Shown here: positions 1 through 7,341 of the stretch, piece by piece | Layout: every line of letters begins with the position of its first letter | Numbering within the stretch: the first letter of the stretch is position 1 | Assembly (NCBI RefSeq): GCF_023094165.1 | Contig: NZ_JALMDK010000017.1 | Coordinates: forward strand, 124,001 to 188,000 | From: Crossiella sp. S99.2 | Lineage (GTDB): Bacteria > Actinomycetota > Actinomycetes > Mycobacteriales > Pseudonocardiaceae | Direction: 5' to 3' | Length of the DNA: 64,000 nucleotides | Notes under the pieces: generated by a model | What the model saw: only the letters and a program-made list of their open reading frames with translations | Databases searched by the model: none | Told to the model about the DNA's origin: nothing | Translations under genes and position numbers: made by a program

Positions 1-103
1 TGGCGTCGATCCGCATACCGCTGCTGACCCCGCCCGCGATGACGGTCCTGATCTTCGCCAGGGCATCGGCATTGCTCTGCCGGTTGACCGGTGAGAGGGA
101 CAC
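1..103 (-). CDS. Class III aminotransferase-like protein, N-terminal fragment
   Basis: Only the first 34 codons are in the window; the gene runs off the left edge. The GTG start at 103 is preceded by a strong GGAGGA ribosome site five bases upstream. The peptide contains VIAGGVSSGMR, which resembles the N-terminal GGVsS-R stretch of class III PLP-dependent aminotransferases of the glutamate-1-semialdehyde aminomutase type. That assignment is by motif resemblance only; the lysine and PLP-binding parts lie outside the window. Confidence 0.5.
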   Translation of the reverse strand, partial: MSLSPVNRQSNADALAKIRTVIAGGVSSGMRIDA

Positions 104-402
104 TGCCGTCCTCCGTATTCGTGAGACACCCGCAGTGCAATCAAGTAGAGCAAGCTCACCAGTTCAGGACAATCGGCTGAGTGTGTCTTCGTGACCAGCG
201 CCGGAAAAGCACCACTGTGCGCAGCCGGACCACGATCGGAATCGGGCTGACTAGTCCGAACCGGCGAAATCCCAGGCCCGGCGAATGCACTTAATCAGAG
301 AGGTCATGATCCACACCGCCCGTTACGGGTGTTGACTCGATCAACAGCCGGTACTAGCGTCGAAATTCGGAGTCAGCGCATTTCGGAAACCCAGAAGAAC
401 GG
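104..402. other. Divergent intergenic region
   Basis: This 299-nt spacer separates the leftward aminotransferase-like gene from the rightward DUF5132 gene and should hold promoters for both. I see no convincing operator palindrome, RNA gene or small ORF in it. Confidence 0.4.
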
Positions 403-672
403 ATGGACCTGGCCATGCCATTGCCTGCCGTCGCCCCGTTCCTGATCGGGCTGGTCACCGCGCCGCTCGCGGCCAAAGTGGCGAAACCCCTGGTCCGTGG
501 CGTGGTCCGCGCCTCGGTGGGGTTGGTCATGGAGGTGCGGAAGGCCGCGGCGAAAGCGGCTGAGGGTATCTCCGACCTCACTGCCGAGGCGACCGCCGAC
601 CTGACCGAGGCCGAACCGGTCAAGCCGAAGGTCAGGAAACAGTCCCCGGGCACATCGGTATCGCCCAATTGA
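403..672 (+). CDS. DUF5132-type small protein
   Basis: This 89-residue protein has one hydrophobic segment (about residues 8-27, rich in Leu, Val, Ala) followed by an amphipathic Lys/Glu/Ala-rich helix and a charged disordered tail. The pattern PFLIGLVTAPLAAKVAKPL resembles the DUF5132 family, small membrane-associated proteins of unknown function. From family knowledge such proteins often sit next to transporters carrying an HMA-like N-terminal domain; here the next gene, 60 nt downstream on the same strand, is an ABC exporter with exactly such a domain, supporting a shared role. A second in-frame ATG at 415 is an alternative start. Confidence 0.6.
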   Translation: MDLAMPLPAVAPFLIGLVTAPLAAKVAKPLVRGVVRASVGLVMEVRKAAAKAAEGISDLTAEATADLTEAEPVKPKVRKQSPGTSVSPN

Positions 673-732
673 CCCGAATGGGCGCGGATCAGTCATAGGC
701 GTGGCACGCTAGGGAACCGGTGGCTGTTGTTC

Positions 733-3000
733 ATGGAAACCGCGGCGGCACAACCACGGTCAGTCGTTCCCGGGCGTCAGCGCTGGGAGATCGGCGTGTT
801 GCTGGGACGGCCACGACTGGCCGAGTATGTGGCGCGCAGCCTGGACGCCACCCCCGGAATTCAGGTAATTCGCGCCAATCCGGTGACCGGCAGGCTCCTG
901 CTCCGTCACGATCCCGAGGTGACCGCCGAGACGGTCGGCCGGCGGGTGCGCGCGGTGGTCAAGCGCGCGGTCGCCCTGCTGCACGCCCCCGCCCAGCCCA
1001 CCACGGGTGCGCCGGTGCGTCCGCGCCGGCGCGGACGGCTGGCCCGCGCGCTGGCCATCGCCTGCGGCGCCGCCGTGCTCGGCCTGGTGCTGCGGCCCTC
1101 GCCACTGGTGGGCCTCGGCCTGGTGCTGCTGGCCACCGCGGTGATCATCCGGCGCGCGTGGGTGCGGGCCAAGCGGGCCCGCGGAGCCGCCGCCGGGGTG
1201 CGCCGCCCGTTGCTGCGCATCGTGGGCCGGCACCGGGGCCGGTTCTACCTGGCCACGGTGCTCTCCGCGCTGGGCCAGGTGATGGACCTGACGCTGGCGG
1301 TGTTCATCGGCTGGGTCGCGGTGGTGCTCATCCGCGGCCAGAGCCTGCTGCTGGTGCGCATCGGGCTGGTCACCGCCACCGCCCAGCTGTGGCTGCTGGC
1401 CGGACTCGCCGCGCTGGTCTGCGTCGCGGTCGCGGTGCTCTCCTTCAGCTCGGGCCTGCTGTGGCGCAACCTGGCCCACCGAGTACGCCACGACTGGCGC
1501 ACCGAACTGCACCCGCACGTGCAACGCCTGTCCACCCAGCACGTCACACAGGAGCGCGGCAGCCGGATCGCGAAGGTGCTCACCGAGGACATCGAGGCGC
1601 TGGGCCGTTTCCTGGCCACCTCCGCGCACGAGATGACCCAGCTGGTGACCAGCTTCCTGATCACCGTGCCCGCCTTCCTGATCTTCGCCCCCGGTGTCGC
1701 CTGGATCGCCTTCCTGCCGGTGCCGGTCATCGCCGGGCTCTCCTTGCACTACCAGCGGGAGGTGGCCCCGCACTTCGTGGCCGCGGGCGAACGCTCGGCC
1801 CGGCTGAACAGCCAGGTGGTCAACGCCATCGAGGCCGACGCGACGGTGAAGAGCTTCTGCGCCGAGGACTACGAGATCCGCCGGATCGCCGCGCTCAGCG
1901 AGGAGTACCGGCGCGGTGACGAACGCTCGGACCGGGAGGTCGCCGCCTACGCCGAGACCGTCCGCGGCTGCGCCACGGTGTCCCTGGCCGGGATCCTGCT
2001 GCTGGGCGGACGGGCGGTGCTGGCCGGGCCGTTGCGCTTCGAGGTCTTCAGCACCCTGATCAGCCTGCCGCTGCAGGTGTTGTGGAAACTGCGCACCCTG
2101 GGCGACTCGGTGGACCGGTACCAGCGTTCGGTGGTCGCCCTGGACAACATCCTGCGGCTGCGCGCCCTGCCCACCGAACCCAACGGCAGCGGCCGCCCCC
2201 TGCCGGTCACCGCGGTCCGCGGCGAGATCCTGTTGCGGGACATCACCTTCGCCTACCCGGACCGGCCCCCGGTGCTGCGGAACCTGTCCCTGCGGGTGGC
2301 CCCGCACCGGGTCACCGCAATCGTGGGCACCACCGGCTCGGGCAAGACCACCATCGCCAAACTCCTGCTCCGCTTCCAGCAGCCGGACGCGGGCACGATC
2401 CTGTTGGACGGCAAGGACATCAGCACCCTGCGCCTGCGCGATCTGCGCCAGGCCATCGGCTTCGTCGCCCAGGACGCCTTCCTCTTCGACGGCACCATCA
2501 CCGACAACATCACCTACGGCACCTTCACCGCCCCGCCCGCCGCCGTCCACCGCGCCGCCGAAGCGGCCGAGGCCGCCCCGTTCATCCACGCCCTGCCCGA
2601 GCAGTACGCCACCCCGATCGGCGAACGCGGCGCCACCCTGTCCACCGGCCAGCGCCAGCGCCTGTCCCTGGCCCGCGCCATGCTCAAGGACGCCCCGATC
2701 CTCATCCTCGACGAAGCCACCTCCGCCGTCGACAACGACACCGAAGCCGCCATCCAGCGCGCCCTGCACGAGTTCGCCCGCGACCGCACCCTGCTGGTCA
2801 TCGCGCACCGGCTGTCCACGATCCGGCACGCCGACCACATCCTGGTCCTGGACCGGGGCGGCGTGGTGGCCGAAGAGGGCACCCACGACGAACTCCTGGC
2901 CCGCGACGGCCTCTACGCTTCCCTGTGGCGCCTGCAGGTTGGGGAAACCGACACCCGGGAACGGCTCGACCCATGGCCGTCACCGATGCCCGCCGACTGA
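733..3000 (+). CDS. ABC exporter with N-terminal HMA-like domain
   Basis: A 755-residue half-transporter. The first ~80 residues read like a degenerate heavy-metal-associated fold (LDATPGIQVIRANPVTGRLL) without the CxxC metal site. Six hydrophobic membrane segments follow (about residues 95-470), then a nucleotide-binding domain: Walker A GTTGSGKTT near residue 532, Q-loop FVAQDAFLF, an altered signature LSTGQRQRL near 636 (LSTGQ instead of LSGGQ), Walker B ILILDEATS near 656, and the H-loop histidine in VIAHRLSTIRH. It is predicted to work as a dimeric ATP-driven exporter; the substrate is unknown. An HMA-like domain on an ABC exporter rather than on a P-type ATPase is unusual. A TTG six bases upstream is a weaker start. 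Confidence 0.85.
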   Translation: METAAAQPRSVVPGRQRWEIGVLLGRPRLAEYVARSLDATPGIQVIRANPVTGRLLLRHDPEVTAETVGRRVRAVVKRAVALLHAPAQPTTGAPVRPRRRGRLARALAIACGAAVLGLVLRPSPLVGLGLVLLATAVIIRRAWVRAKRARGAAAGVRRPLLRIVGRHRGRFYLATVLSALGQVMDLTLAVFIGWVAVVLIRGQSLLLVRIGLVTATAQLWLLAGLAALVCVAVAVLSFSSGLLWRNLAHRVRHDWRTELHPHVQRLSTQHVTQERGSRIAKVLTEDIEALGRFLATSAHEMTQLVTSFLITVPAFLIFAPGVAWIAFLPVPVIAGLSLHYQREVAPHFVAAGERSARLNSQVVNAIEADATVKSFCAEDYEIRRIAALSEEYRRGDERSDREVAAYAETVRGCATVSLAGILLLGGRAVLAGPLRFEVFSTLISLPLQVLWKLRTLGDSVDRYQRSVVALDNILRLRALPTEPNGSGRPLPVTAVRGEILLRDITFAYPDRPPVLRNLSLRVAPHRVTAIVGTTGSGKTTIAKLLLRFQQPDAGTILLDGKDISTLRLRDLRQAIGFVAQDAFLFDGTITDNITYGTFTAPPAAVHRAAEAAEAAPFIHALPEQYATPIGERGATLSTGQRQRLSLARAMLKDAPILILDEATSAVDNDTEAAIQRALHEFARDRTLLVIAHRLSTIRHADHILVLDRGGVVAEEGTHDELLARDGLYASLWRLQVGETDTRERLDPWPSPMPAD

Positions 3001-3066
3001 TTTCTTGCCAGAGCGACAGCTCACGACACGCTAATTTGGGGGCACCCCAACGCAGAGGAGAGCCCC

Positions 3067-3648
3067 GTGGGCAAGGTAGTGATGTATGCCTCGGTGTCGG
3101 TGGACGGCTTCATCGCGGATGAGAATGACCAGCCCGGACCGCTGTTCGACTGGTTGTCCAGCGGTGAGGTCCCGTTGGACGAGAGCGGCTTCTTGAAGGT
3201 GTCGCAGACCTCCTACGACTACACCCGGCCGTACTGGGACCAGATCGGGGTGACCATCGCCGGCCGCCGCGTCTTCGACCTGACGGAGGGCTGGGACGGG
3301 AAGCCGCCGGGCGGGATCGACCACGTGGTCGTCGTGACGCACCGGCCGGCGCCCGAGGGCTGGGACCCCGAGGCGCCGTTTCACTTCGTCGACGGCGTCG
3401 AGGCAGCCGTGGCCAAGGCGCGGGAGCTTGCGGGTGACCGCTTGGTCGAGGTCGCCGCCGGCGAGGTCGGTGGCCAGGTGCTGGCCGCGGGTCTGGTCGA
3501 CGAGGTGCGCATGGACGTCGCACCCGTGGTGTTCGGGTCCGGCAAGCGCTACTTCGGGTCGGTCCACGCGCAGCACCTGTTGGCGGATCCTGACGTGGTG
3601 ATCCAGGGCGACCGGGTGCTGCACCTGCGCTATCAGGTGCGCCGTTGA
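3067..3648 (+). CDS. Dihydrofolate reductase / RibD C-terminal-like protein
   Basis: A 193-residue soluble protein of the RibD C-terminal (DHFR-like) fold. It begins with the typical strand VVMYASVSVDGFIAD, has the GRRVFDLTEGW segment of this family and the late LVDEVRMDVAPVVFGSGKRYF segment. Members are NADPH-binding reductases of mostly unknown substrate; few are true folate or riboflavin enzymes. The GTG start at 3067 has GAGGAG six to seven bases upstream. Its 3' end overlaps the convergent FAD hydroxylase gene by 16 nt, so the two transcripts are complementary at their ends. Confidence 0.85.
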   Translation: MGKVVMYASVSVDGFIADENDQPGPLFDWLSSGEVPLDESGFLKVSQTSYDYTRPYWDQIGVTIAGRRVFDLTEGWDGKPPGGIDHVVVVTHRPAPEGWDPEAPFHFVDGVEAAVAKARELAGDRLVEVAAGEVGGQVLAAGLVDEVRMDVAPVVFGSGKRYFGSVHAQHLLADPDVVIQGDRVLHLRYQVRR

Positions 3649-5141
3649 CCGAGCTGATCGGTGTGCTCGTCCAGTCCGGGCGGGGAGAACGCGGGGGCGC
3701 CACACCAGGTGGACCAGGCGGTGCTGAGGCTGTCGGTGGGTTGTGGGTCGGTCGTGGTGGAGATCCAGGCGGTGTGTCCGTCGGGGCGGATCAGCATGCC
3801 TTCGAGTTCGGCGTGTTCGGGACAGCGGGCGTGGTGGGTGTCCACTCCGCCGTCCGCACTGCTCGGCAGGGCGCGGTCGCCGAGGTGGAGGAACACCGGG
3901 CGGGCGGGCCGGAGCAGTTCGGCGACGCTGGTGTGCCGTTCGCCTAGGGTCAGCTTCAGGTTCGGTGCGAGTGTGCCCAGCCACGGGTGTGCACCGGGGA
4001 TCCTGGGGTCGTACCGGGTGCTCACTCCGGCGGCCAGTTCGGCGAGATAGGTGTTGACCGGGGGCAGGTCGGTGAGTTTCCCGAACAGGTCCCGGACCGG
4101 ATCAAGGTCCGGGTGACGGCGCGCGAGGATCATCTGGGCGCGGGTGGTTTGCAGCACGCGGGCCCCGGCCTCGTGCCGCTCGTGGTGGTAGCTGTCGAGC
4201 AGGCCGTCCGGCGCGCGGCCGAGTGCGGTGGCGGCGAGCTTCCAGCCGAGGTTGACCGCGTCCGCCAGCGCCACGTTCACCCCCACCGCCCCTGCCGGTG
4301 GGTGGATGTGCGCGGCGTCCCCGGCCAGCACGACCCGGCCCGCGACGTAGCGGTCCGCCTGCCTGGCCGCGTCGGAGAACCTGGTGAGCCAGCGCGGATT
4401 GCGTAACTGCACCGGGTGGCCGAGCACCTCGTTCAGGACCTGCTGGAAGTAGGCCGGCCGGACCGGTTCGTCGCGGTCGGCGGGCGGGGCCGGCTCGTCG
4501 AGCACGATCCGCACGTAGCCGGGCCGAGGGAGCACGAACACCGTGCCGTGCTCGCCGTCGGTCATCCCAAACGGCAGGTCGGCGGGATTGGCCAGCTCCA
4601 CGTCGGCGAGCAGGCCGTACGTGGTGGCCGCGGTGCCTGGGAAGCCGATTCCGGCGCGTTTCCGCACGACACTGCGGCTGCCATCACAGCCGGCGAGGTA
4701 GTCGACCCGCCTGCGTTCCTGCTCGCCGCCGACCCGGACGGTCACGTCAACCCCGGCGCCGTCCTGTTCGAGGTCGATGACCTCGTGCCCCCAGGACACC
4801 GGCACACCCAGCTCGGCCAGCCACTGCTCCAGGAGTTCCTCGACCCGGGTCTGCGCGATACCGAGCACGTACGGGTGATCGGTGTCCATCGCACTCAGGT
4901 CCAGGGGCCGGCCCGGGTCGGCGAACATGCCGTAGGGCACCGTCGGGCCCTCCGCCAGGAAGCGGTCGGCGATGCCGCGCCGGTCCAGCAGTTCCAGGCT
5001 GCGGGCATTGAGGGTGAAGCCGCGGCAGAACGGCGATCGTTGCGGCAGCCGGTCCACGACCGCCACCTCGACCCCGGCCAGTGCGAGTTCCGCCGCCAGC
5101 ATCAACCCGGCCGGGCCCGCCCCGGCCACCATGACCTGCAT
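3633..5141 (-). CDS. FAD-dependent aromatic monooxygenase (class A hydroxylase)
   Basis: A 502-residue flavoprotein of the PheA/TetX/polyketide hydroxylase group. It has the N-terminal Rossmann GxGxxG (VMVAGAGPAGLMLAAELA), the DG motif (AGCDGSRSVVRKRAG, about residues 160-174) for FAD and NADPH, and the GD motif VVLAGDAAHIHPP with the following FAD ribityl stretch. A C-terminal thioredoxin-like domain fits the length. It would hydroxylate or detoxify an aromatic substrate with NAD(P)H and oxygen; the substrate cannot be read. A PadR regulator gene lies 69 nt downstream of its start codon end, same strand, suggesting control by that repressor. It overlaps the convergent RibD-like gene by 16 nt. 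Confidence 0.9.
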   Translation of the reverse strand: MQVMVAGAGPAGLMLAAELALAGVEVAVVDRLPQRSPFCRGFTLNARSLELLDRRGIADRFLAEGPTVPYGMFADPGRPLDLSAMDTDHPYVLGIAQTRVEELLEQWLAELGVPVSWGHEVIDLEQDGAGVDVTVRVGGEQERRRVDYLAGCDGSRSVVRKRAGIGFPGTAATTYGLLADVELANPADLPFGMTDGEHGTVFVLPRPGYVRIVLDEPAPPADRDEPVRPAYFQQVLNEVLGHPVQLRNPRWLTRFSDAARQADRYVAGRVVLAGDAAHIHPPAGAVGVNVALADAVNLGWKLAATALGRAPDGLLDSYHHERHEAGARVLQTTRAQMILARRHPDLDPVRDLFGKLTDLPPVNTYLAELAAGVSTRYDPRIPGAHPWLGTLAPNLKLTLGERHTSVAELLRPARPVFLHLGDRALPSSADGGVDTHHARCPEHAELEGMLIRPDGHTAWISTTTDPQPTDSLSTAWSTWCGAPAFSPPGLDEHTDQLGQRRT

Positions 5142-5210
5142 CGAACCTCCGTTCCTGGCGCCGACATTCCTTCGGTCGCCGTCCCTCAGATTCCCGGTCC
5201 TGCTGGGGCG

Positions 5211-5822
5211 TCACGAGTTGGCGCGGACCCAGCCGGTCACCGGCTCCGGCCAGGCCAACCGGCCGGTGGTGATCTCGGTGGTGATCTCCTCGACCCAGCT
5301 CAGCTCGGCCTCCAGCATCCGCACCGCGTACTCGGCCTCCACCACGAACAGGCGCGGCACCTCGCCGGCCGCCAGCACCTCGCGGTGCCCCTGCCGGATC
5401 TCCGCCAACGACGCGCGGATCCGGTCGGCCCGCTCCCGCAACGCCGCCGCGGCGCCATCCGGCCCGAGCGCGCCGAGATAGCTGACCGCCGACAGGAACT
5501 TCGGGTACTCCTCGGCCGGGGTACGGATCAGTTCATCCACCCAGCGCACGAACTCCGCCCGCCCCGGCGCGGTGTGCTGATAGATGGTCCGTTCCGGTCG
5601 GGCACCCACCCGGACGGTCTCCCGGGCCTCGATCCACCCGGCCCGTTCCAGCATCCGGACCACGTCGTACAGCGAACCGGTGGTCACCTTGAACGCCCGA
5701 TCCATGCCCCGTTCGCGCAGGGTGGCAGCCATGGCATGGGGATGCGTCGGCGACTCCATCAGCAACCCCAGCACCGCCAGTCCCAGCGGGTTGGACACCG
5801 CGCGGCGATCATTCGCACCCAA
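5211..5822 (-). CDS. PadR family transcriptional regulator
   Basis: A 203-residue PadR protein: winged-helix domain at residues ~8-90 (PLGLAVLGLLMESPTHPHAM, then SLYDVVRMLERAGWIEARE) and a C-terminal helical dimerisation domain. The TTG start at 5822 is chosen because a perfect GGAGG lies seven bases upstream; a GTG at 5798 is the next alternative. Upstream, a 13-bp-arm palindrome (5836-5869) overlaps the likely promoter and is the probable operator. The FAD hydroxylase follows on the same strand, so the pair probably forms a ligand-induced resistance or catabolic unit with autoregulation. Confidence 0.9.
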   Translation of the reverse strand: MGANDRRAVSNPLGLAVLGLLMESPTHPHAMAATLRERGMDRAFKVTTGSLYDVVRMLERAGWIEARETVRVGARPERTIYQHTAPGRAEFVRWVDELIRTPAEEYPKFLSAVSYLGALGPDGAAAALRERADRIRASLAEIRQGHREVLAAGEVPRLFVVEAEYAVRMLEAELSWVEEITTEITTGRLAWPEPVTGWVRANS

Positions 5823-5835
5823 TCGCTCGCCTCCA

Positions 5836-5869
5836 ATCAGTCGGTGCCGAGTATTTGGCACCGACTGAT
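5836..5869. promoter_or_regulatory. PadR operator palindrome
   Basis: Perfect inverted repeat: 13-bp arms ATCAGTCGGTGCC (5836-5848) and its exact complement (5857-5869) around an 8-nt AT-rich centre. On the minus strand the centre carries AAATACT, a possible -10 element, and the right arm ends close to the GGAGG of the PadR gene. Repressor binding here would block transcription of the PadR gene and the downstream hydroxylase. Confidence 0.75.
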
Positions 5870-6081
5870 GGCTGTCAAGACGGCAGCGCTCGCTCAGCAC
5901 GGCCACGTCCCGGCTGTGGATGGCCTCGCGGCGGCCGAGCACGTCGCGCACGCCGCGGATCACGTTGCGGCCCAACCCCCACAGGTGCGCGCTGATCGCG
6001 GCGCTGTGCACCCGGCCGGAGCTGATGTCCTGCACCGGCCGGGCGCACATCGGGCCGAACTGGGGGCTCCGCCCGAACCGG
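5870..6081. other. Unassigned stretch between PadR operator and secreted repeat gene
   Basis: The minus strand shows protein-like sequence open through this region (for example AAISAHLWGLGRNVIRGVRDV) but without a good start and ribosome site, and it reads straight into the PadR leader. It may be a fragment of a lost gene. The low end (about 6046-6080) carries a degraded copy of the terminator hairpin seen at 6652-6678. Confidence 0.3.
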
Positions 6082-6585
6082 TCAGCCCAGTCGGATGAAC
6101 CAGCTGTAGCCGTTGCAGCCCGAGTCCTGCCTGGTCGAGACGACCACGTACCCCGGCGGGAGCGGGTGCTGGGTCTGGCAGATCCACATGCCGTTCTGCG
6201 GGTACTGGATCCACCAGCTGTAGCCGGCGCAGCCCGAATCCTGCCGAATCGAGGTGACCACGTACCCCGGCGGAAGCGGCAGCTGAGTCTGGCAGATCCA
6301 CAAGCCGTTCTGCGGGAGCTGGACAAACCAGCTGTAGCCGCCACAGCCCGAATCCTGCCGAATCGAGGTGATCACATGACCCGCGGGAACAGGCGTGCCG
6401 GCACAGATCCAGCCCGAGAACAGCGGTGCCGCCGGGGTGGCCGGGGTGGCGGCGACGACCGGCGCCGGAGCGGCGGCGGGTGCGGCGCCGGCCGGGGTGG
6501 CGGCGATGAGGCCACCGATCACGGCCGTTCCGACGAATGCGGCGAGCTTTCCAAGTATTCTCGACCAGCGTGAAGTGCCATTCAT
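6082..6585 (-). CDS. Secreted tandem-repeat protein (three repeats)
   Basis: A 167-residue protein with a signal peptide (positively charged start, hydrophobic core LAAFVGTAVIGGLIAA, Ala-x-Ala cleavage site near residue 35), an Ala/Pro-rich linker and three ~38-residue repeats. Each repeat has an early Cys (ICxxxxPxPxGxVxxS), the invariant RQDSGC, then GYSWF or a variant and PQNGxW. Two cysteines per repeat suggest disulphide-stabilised small domains. Function unknown; I know no named family. The next gene upstream encodes a two-repeat paralogue with an almost identical signal peptide and leader, so this is a recent tandem duplication with repeat gain or loss. The ribosome site GAGGGG is shared. 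Confidence 0.85.
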   Translation of the reverse strand: MNGTSRWSRILGKLAAFVGTAVIGGLIAATPAGAAPAAAPAPVVAATPATPAAPLFSGWICAGTPVPAGHVITSIRQDSGCGGYSWFVQLPQNGLWICQTQLPLPPGYVVTSIRQDSGCAGYSWWIQYPQNGMWICQTQHPLPPGYVVVSTRQDSGCNGYSWFIRLG

Positions 6586-6647
6586 GGAGCTATCCCCTCT
6601 GTTGTCTCAAGCGCGGCGGGTGAATCGGGTCCGGCTGCCGCAGTTCA
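6586..6647 (-). repeat. Duplicated 5' leader, copy A
   Basis: The 62 nt upstream of the three-repeat gene match the 62 nt upstream of its paralogue (7035-7096) at 53 of 62 positions, with no gaps. The 20 bases nearest the start codon are identical, including the ribosome site. This shows that the duplication took the leader, and possibly the promoter, along with the gene. Confidence 0.85.
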
Positions 6648-6651
6648 CCGG

Positions 6652-6678
6652 CCGGGCGGAGCTGGGGGCTCCGCCCGG
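6652..6678 (-). terminator. Hairpin terminator of the two-repeat gene
   Basis: Perfect 11-bp stem CCGGGCGGAGC (6652-6662) with its complement (6668-6678) around a TGGGG loop, six bases past the stop codon of the 6684-7034 gene. No U-run follows, which is common for actinomycete terminators. It also insulates the downstream paralogue, implying that gene has its own promoter in the 62-nt leader. Confidence 0.75.
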
Positions 6679-6683
6679 ACCGG

Positions 6684-7034
6684 TCAGCCGAATCGGATGA
6701 ACCAGCTGTTGCCGAGGCAGCCCGAGTCCTGCCGGATGGCGGTGACCACGTACCCCGACGGGATCGGCACCGAGGATTCGCAGATCCACAAGCCGTTCTC
6801 CGGGAGCCGGACGAACCAGCTGCGGCCGCCACAGCCCGAGTCCTGCCGGATCGAGGTGATCACGTGACCGGCGGGAACGGGTGTGCCGGCACAGATCCAG
6901 CCCGAGAACAGCGGTGCCGCCGGCACCGGAGCGGCGGCGGCCGGGGCGGCGGCGATGAGGCCGCCGACCACGACCATGCCGGCGAACGCCGCGAATTTTC
7001 CAAGCATTCTCGACCAGCGCGAAGTGCCATTCAT
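6684..7034 (-). CDS. Secreted tandem-repeat protein (two repeats)
   Basis: A 116-residue paralogue of the 6082-6585 product. The signal peptide differs at only a few positions (LGKFAAFAGMVVVGGLIAA), and the mature part holds two Cys-containing repeats with the invariant RQDSGC core followed by GGRSWFVRLPENGLW and GNSWFIRFG. Function unknown; export by the Sec pathway is inferred from the signal peptide. The gene is followed by a perfect hairpin and preceded by a leader duplicated at 6586-6647. Confidence 0.85.
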   Translation of the reverse strand: MNGTSRWSRMLGKFAAFAGMVVVGGLIAAAPAAAAPVPAAPLFSGWICAGTPVPAGHVITSIRQDSGCGGRSWFVRLPENGLWICESSVPIPSGYVVTAIRQDSGCLGNSWFIRFG

Positions 7035-7096
7035 GGAGCTATCCCCTCTGTTGTTTCAGACGCTGCGGAGGAATCGGATTCGACTGCCGCAGTTCA
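7035..7096 (-). repeat. Duplicated 5' leader, copy B
   Basis: Partner of the 6586-6647 copy (53 of 62 identical). Beyond 7096 the two copies diverge; about 245 nt of otherwise featureless sequence separates it from the end of the LuxR-type gene. Confidence 0.85.
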
Positions 7097-7341
7097 GCAA
7101 GATCCCGGAGAACTCGACCATACAACCGACCGCCAGGAGATCAACCTGGGCGGTTTTGGCCGGCACGAATGCGGGCACGCGGAATTGCTCGCGGAATTTC
7201 CCCCATTGAGCGCGAGCCGAAAACTCTCCCCTCCGGAAAGAAACGGTATCCGAGCTGACGAAGGCCGGGAAATACGCCAAACAGCCTAATTTCACTACAG
7301 GGCGTAGCGAAATTCCCGGACCGTGGCGTCGTACCGGGTGA

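Noticed and set aside
760..2886. Long open frame antisense to the HMA-ABC exporter
   Set aside because: Gly/Gln/His/Asp-rich composition typical of antisense high-GC frames; the plus strand carries all ABC motifs.
5823..6344. Long N-terminal extension of the PadR gene
   Set aside because: PadR proteins start at the winged helix; GGAGG and the operator lie inside the extension.
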